64,000 nt of DNA from NCBI GenBank assembly GCA_030549495.1, contig JAUIRK010000880.1, forward strand, positions 1 to 64,000. Reading direction: 5' to 3'. A program made the position numbers and the translations under genes. A model generated the notes under the pieces. That model saw only the letters and a program-made list of their open reading frames with translations. It made no database searches and had not been told where the DNA came from. This DNA comes from Nectonema munidae. Lineage: Eukaryota > Nematomorpha > Nectonematoida > Nectonematidae. Shown here in pieces: positions 59,570-64,000 of the stretch. The stretch's first letter is position 1. Every line of letters starts with the position of its first letter.

Positions 59570-60640
59570 CAAAAAATGGCCAAAAGATCCGAGAACAATA
59601 GAAGAATTTATCATTAACTTAGATAGCCCGGAATATGCTGACAGAATTCTTTGTTTTTACACTCAAGAAAAGAGTTTTACTTTTTTAAACTTTTTAAAAA
59701 AGTCTTTTTAAAACACTGAAGAAAAGAGTTTTAATTTTTTTTTACTTAAGTTTTAGTGAAAGGTTGTTTTTGCCATTTAAATCAAGCAATCTGGAGAAAA
59801 TTCAAGAACTTGGCTTTGTAACAACTAGGTAGTTTTTTCATTAAATTTTTTGCAGCCTTCAAATTAATTTAATATTAAAAAATTTTGATTTCACATAATG
59901 TGCCTCAATAAAAACATTCATTTATCTGATTCTACTTGAGTTCTAGGTAGCCATTTACATTTTTGCCATTTTCATGTGCGTTTCGAGCCTAGAAAAAAGG
60001 AAATGTGGAACTTTTTCACATGAAGTTTCGTCACTCAAAATAGATTTTAATATGCATTCAAATTGCCTGACCGACCATCTTACTATTTAAAAATATTTTT
60101 AAGCACCAAATTGTCGCATAACGAAAAAAGGCCGACTTCCTAAATTATATTCGCAAATATTTAACACAATATTGGCGGCTATTGTAATCAGAAATTTTTC
60201 CAATTTAAAAAGTTTACTTTTAACATAAAGAGTAGTGCATACATTTTCGGAAAAGATATAAAAAAAAAGTTTATTCTTTCTCCATAAAATTTTTTATCAT
60301 GAGCACTTTTGAGCTTGAATACTATGAAAAATATAGTACTATGGTTAAAAATGGGCTCTGTGCAACTCGCACCAAATCACTCTTACTAACTCGTTTGAGT
60401 TGGTTGGCGCGAGATGACTGTAAACCATTAAAAACATAGAGATTAAAATTTTTTGCTATTAAATAATTTACTTTCAGGTAGAGAGGTGATGAACATTTCC
60501 ATGCTTACATTGGCTAAATGTTTTCAATTGCGTTTTTACCTATCAAAATGATGTGAAACATGTAATTGAACTATTAGAGATAAATCTACCAAATGGAGCT
60601 AATGCGGTTTTGGATTATTTAAAACGCTAAAACGACTGAA
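59570..60640 (+). pseudogene. MULE transposase relic 3, N-terminal part
   Basis: Fragments in MULE order: KWPKDPRTIEEFI and YADRILCFYTQEKSF (~59576-59680), GCFCHLNQAIWRK (~59766, the GCxFHxxQAxxR block), IQELGFVTT, and NDVKHVIELLEINLPNGANA (~60549-60620) ending at the piggyBac insertion. It continues at 62850. Confidence 0.6.
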
Positions 60641-60651
60641 AAAATTCTATA

Positions 60652-62845
60652 CCTAGAAGGGCTATACTGGTCAATTGACCTGGACATTCATTTATCATTA
60701 AATCTTTGATATTGAATTTAAATTTATATTTTTTTTTGCAAATATCGAAACAAATAAATATACTTTTTATCTACTAATAAAGTTTATTTTTAAAATATAT
60801 TTTTTTTCAATGTGTTAAATCGAAAGAACAAAATTTTTAGTCAGATACAATTTGTTCCTCTTTGTTTCATTGAATAGATTTTTTAATTTCCAATAGTATT
60901 CTAGAGATGAAAAAATAAGTTCTATTGAAGAAAATGACGACTCTGCTTCTTATGCAAGCAATTGTTCAAAATTACATGAAAATACAAATTTTCAAAATAA
61001 TATAACTATGGAATGTTGTAGTTGTAAATCATCTGATGAAAGTGAAATTAATAGTGAAAGTGATAAAGAAATTTTAGATGATGACTTTCAGAGTAAAAAT
61101 GGCGTACTTTGGAGCTCATCTTTTCCAAAAATTCAAGGAAGAATAAGTTCTAAAAACATAAAACATCATAAAGGTGGTGTAACAACTTTTATTTTAAAAA
61201 GGTTTAGTAATTCGATTAGCATTTTTCTGGAGTTGATATAATGTAAAACAATGGAGTTTATTGTAAAGATGACCAGCAAAAAGGCTACTAAAGAAAATAG
61301 TGACTTAAAAATAAATCTTGATGACTTGCAAGCCTTTTTTAGTTTGTGTATTTTATACGAGGAGTTGTGAAAGGAAGATCAGAGAACCTTTGCACCTTTT
61401 TGGGAAAACACTTATGGAAGAAAAAATTCAATAATACAATGCCACGTGAAAAATTGGAATTTTTTTGAGAATATTAAATTTGACGAAGAAGAATCAAGAA
61501 AAAGAAGATGGATAAATTTGCTCCAATTCGAGAGGTTTGGGATACTGTAATTTCAAACTGCAAAAAGTGTTTCCTACCTTACTCAACTGTTACGATCGAT
61601 GAGCAACTTTTTGCTTGTGGAAGTCGAAGCAGTTTCACTCAATATATGCCAAACAAACCTGATAAATTTGGCATAAAATTTTGGATGCTGTGCGACACTG
61701 AAACGTCATACGTTTTGAATTCATATCCTTGTATTGGCAAAGAAGAGCGCCAAACATCTCTTGGTCAAAGTGTTGTTCTGAAATTGATGGAAGATTTTTT
61801 TGGAATGGGTTTAAATTTGACAACCAATAATTATTTCACAAGTTTGGATTTAGCTAGAACAAAAGAAAACGACACTAGTTGGAACCTTGAGAACAAATCG
61901 TAAAGAAATTCCAAAGTATTAGAAATTTGAAAACAGCACTTTATAGATCAAAACATGCCTTCACAAAAGACGATGGAATTTTATTGCTAAACAACTCAAA
62001 ACTGTTTACTTGCTTTCTTCTATGCATGAACAATTTGAAGTTTCCACAGGAAAAAAATAGCAGCAATTGAGTTTTATAACTCTACAAAAGGAGGTGTGGA
62101 AATGTATGATGAAAAGTTAAAGGAATATTCGACCAAACCGGAACAAGACGATTGGCCTTTAGCAGTTTTCTTCAATTTACTTGATTAGTATGTTTGAATT
62201 CCTATATTATTTCTAAAAATACAGTTTCTGAAACTACCAGCAGAAGAAAATTTTTGATATCTTTGGGTGAAGCACTTTGTTCTCAAACTAAAAAGGTGAG
62301 GAATGAAGATTGCAATATTTCAAGAAATTCTGCAAAAAGGAAAAGTTCAGCAGATAATACCAATAAATGTCTTTGTAAAAAATGTCATAAGAATAAAACA
62401 CGCTCAAAATGTTATGTTTGTGATATTGATGTGTGTAGCTCTTGTTCTAACCAGGTTTGTTTTGAATGCTCGAAACAATAAAACCTATATTTAATTTTTA
62501 AAATTTTGAAATAAATGTTTTACCTTGCGTATTTTTGGTTGTAGTAGATTATGTGTCAATTGACCTATTCAGCAGTTCTAAGTATAACCTCAAATCATTT
62601 TATGGTAATTTTTTTATTTTTGATTTTAATACTATGAATACTTCATTTATGATAAAAAAAATAACATAAGTTGTAAATAAAATGAGTATTTTTTCCTTTT
62701 AAATGTTTCTTATTTTAGTGTATCATTGATTTATGACAAAAAAAACTTAAAGTAAATAAAGCATCTCCCATTTAGAAACGGATATCAAGTAAATGTACTT
62801 TTAATTTTGTGAAATGGCCAATTGACCCATTTAGCCGTTCTAGGG
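60652..62845 (+). mobile_element. piggyBac transposon inserted in the MULE relic
   Basis: Left end CCTAGAAGGGCTATACTGGT then CAATTGACC; right end (reverse complement of 62817-62845) CCCTAGAACGGCTAAATGGG then TCAATTGGCC. TTAA follows the right end at 62846-62849; on the left the equivalent bases are TATA. A second copy of the right repeat lies at 62552-62580 (TGTCAATTGACCTATTCAGC). The interior encodes a piggyBac transposase. Confidence 0.75.
60905..62481 (+). pseudogene. piggyBac transposase, frameshifted
   Basis: N-terminus acidic and Ser-rich (KSSDESEINSESDKEILDDD, ~61028). Then LWSSSFPKIQGRISSKN (61111), DLQAFFSLCILYE (~61322) and APFWENTYGRKNSI (~61396). The DDE region 61508-61903 has FLPYSTVTIDEQLFACGSRS (first catalytic Asp), PDKFGIKFWMLCDTETSYVL and MGLNLTTNNYFTSLDLA (the second block usually reads DNYFTS; here NNYFTS, a changed catalytic Asp). 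The C-terminus 62194-62481 ends in the Cys-rich finger CKKCHKNKTRSKCYVCDIDV, then CSSC and CFEC. At least three breaks; dead copy. Confidence 0.8.
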
Positions 62846-62849
62846 TTAA

Positions 62850-63240
62850 AAAATTTATATATTTTAGGAAACTAGAACTAGAATCCATAATGAACGCCTT
62901 CTTTTTGAAAGGGTTAGTCCCAAATTTAAACAAAAACTTTGGAATGTAGATGAAGAAACGTTGTATGATGAACCAAGAACAAACAATATATGTGAAGGAT
63001 GGAATTCACTATTTCAAAATATTGCTCCTTCTTCTTTCAAGACCATTTATAGGTCAATCAACGCTCTTCAACTTGAACAAAATATTACTTCTGCTTTCCA
63101 GTTTCAAGTTGGAAATATTCAAGGTAAGCAAACAAAAAGAAGACAAATTTACTTGCAAAGACAATTAAAAAACTTTACTTTAAAAATTATAAAAATAATT
63201 AAAAAAACAATTAAAGACAATTAAAAAACTTTACTCACAT
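62850..63240 (+). pseudogene. MULE transposase relic 3, C-terminal part
   Basis: After an acceptor-like ATATTTTAG it reads RIHNERLLFERVSPKFKQKL, then WNVDEETLYDEPRTNNICEG and WNSLFQNIAPSSFKTIYRSI. The LWNVxxxTLxxxPRTNNxxEGWN block is the MULE C-terminal signature (compare 24724 and 6975). It was separated from 59570-60640 by the piggyBac insertion. Confidence 0.7.
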
Positions 63241-64000
63241 AGATAAAGTTTTACAATTTGTTCAGCATAGCACCCAACGCTAAAAGGAAACATTTTCATT
63301 TTCGTATACAAACTCGTAAGTTTTATGCTTTTATTCTTTTCAGAAATTAATTTACTTCAATTATTTTTTCGATTTCATGACATTTTTGAAAAGAAATATG
63401 GGGAGGCTCAATTAATGAAAAGCTTATTTTCTATTTAAATAAAATGTTTTAATATAAAATCTTGATTGTTTTTTAATATTTCATAACTTAATCGATATAT
63501 TTAAATATTTTAGCTTTCATTTATAAAATAAAATAACTCCTGATCTACGAGTGCAAAATACTTCTAAGAGTCCATACAACATATGTTCTTAGTGGTTGCA
63601 AAAGTAAAAAGGATTTTTTAAATTTCATTGAGATTAAAAGTATTTCAAAATATGACACGCTAAAAAATGTAAAGGATATGAAATTTCTTTTAACTTTTTT
63701 ATATAAGTTTCTTTGATTTTAAGAAAAATATATTTGACATAAAAATCTTCTAAAATAAATTTTTAAAAAGGTGATTTTTGAACAGCACCTTTTATTTTAG
63801 ATAACAAAATCTGTGGATGTTTTGCTATTATATGCAATTAATAATTGAATTACGAATGTGACAAATTTTATTCAAAAACTTTGGAATAACAAAAATAATT
63901 TTCTATAACAAAGTTTATTAGGTATATTTTTTCATACGTATGAATCAAGTTAAAACCTTAAGCTTTGTTCATAGAATCCATTTTTAAAAGAAACGCCCTC
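63241..64000. other. No gene seen
   Basis: AT-rich DNA to the window end; may include the right end of MULE relic 3. Confidence 0.4.

Noticed and set aside
1-64000. CRISPR arrays, rRNA and tRNA genes
   Set aside because: The tandem repeats lack the short repeat-spacer pattern, and no tRNA cloverleaf boxes or rRNA segments were recognised by eye; a tRNAscan run would be decisive.

Overview
The window is AT-rich animal nuclear DNA dominated by decayed transposable elements, with two recognisable host genes. The clearest is DROSHA (minus strand, 54843-57647), which has both RNase III domains and the dsRNA-binding domain. The second is the 3' half of a CD164/endolyn-type sialomucin gene (plus strand, exons 41823-41993 and 48245-48492 around a 6.25 kb intron). 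DROSHA shows it is a metazoan. An arthropod, perhaps a crustacean with a large repeat-rich genome, fits the TE mix, but that is inference and no marker here fixes the species.

Layout. 1-2790: GC-richer reverse transcriptase-RNase H (RT-RH) element, cut by the window edge, ending in a TATA box and poly(A) signals. 2790-3940: decayed multi-exon tyrosine recombinase (YR) gene. 4137-9560: Mutator-like (MULE) element with long terminal inverted repeats and a FLYWCH/MULE transposase gene. 10042-12445: second, better preserved YR gene with two zinc fingers and a Pro-rich tail. 12577-13330: dispersed repeat units. 13350-14517: second RT-RH element, again ending in TATA, AATAAA and a genomic poly(A) run. 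16500-21056: nearly intact non-LTR retrotransposon. 21669-23360: antisense RNase H-bearing non-LTR relic. 23660-24990: second FLYWCH/MULE relic. 26893-27960: 150-bp tandem array. 28600-29230: decayed tandem array. 29600-37815: two more non-LTR elements plus a fragment. 38584-39960: 613-bp tandem repeat with poly-G runs. 40399-49608: hAT-type miniature elements and the CD164 exons. 50455-53292: pogo/Tigger relic carrying two hAT insertions. 54843-57647: DROSHA. 59570-63240: third MULE relic split by a piggyBac element.

How things fit together. No operon-like logic is expected. The host genes are independent; the rest records nested transposition. The most interesting pattern is that two well-diverged YR genes each lie next to a member of the same unusual RT-RH family, in the same orientation but in opposite order (RT-YR and YR-RT). 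Both RT-RH copies carry a promoter-like TATA box just before their 3' poly(A) signal. This could be a YR-using retroelement with a circular intermediate, or two element types that insert near each other. The spliceosomal introns in the YR genes argue against the simplest form of the first idea.

All calls come from reading the sequence; no database search was possible. Exon limits rest on GT/AG sites and phase agreement.
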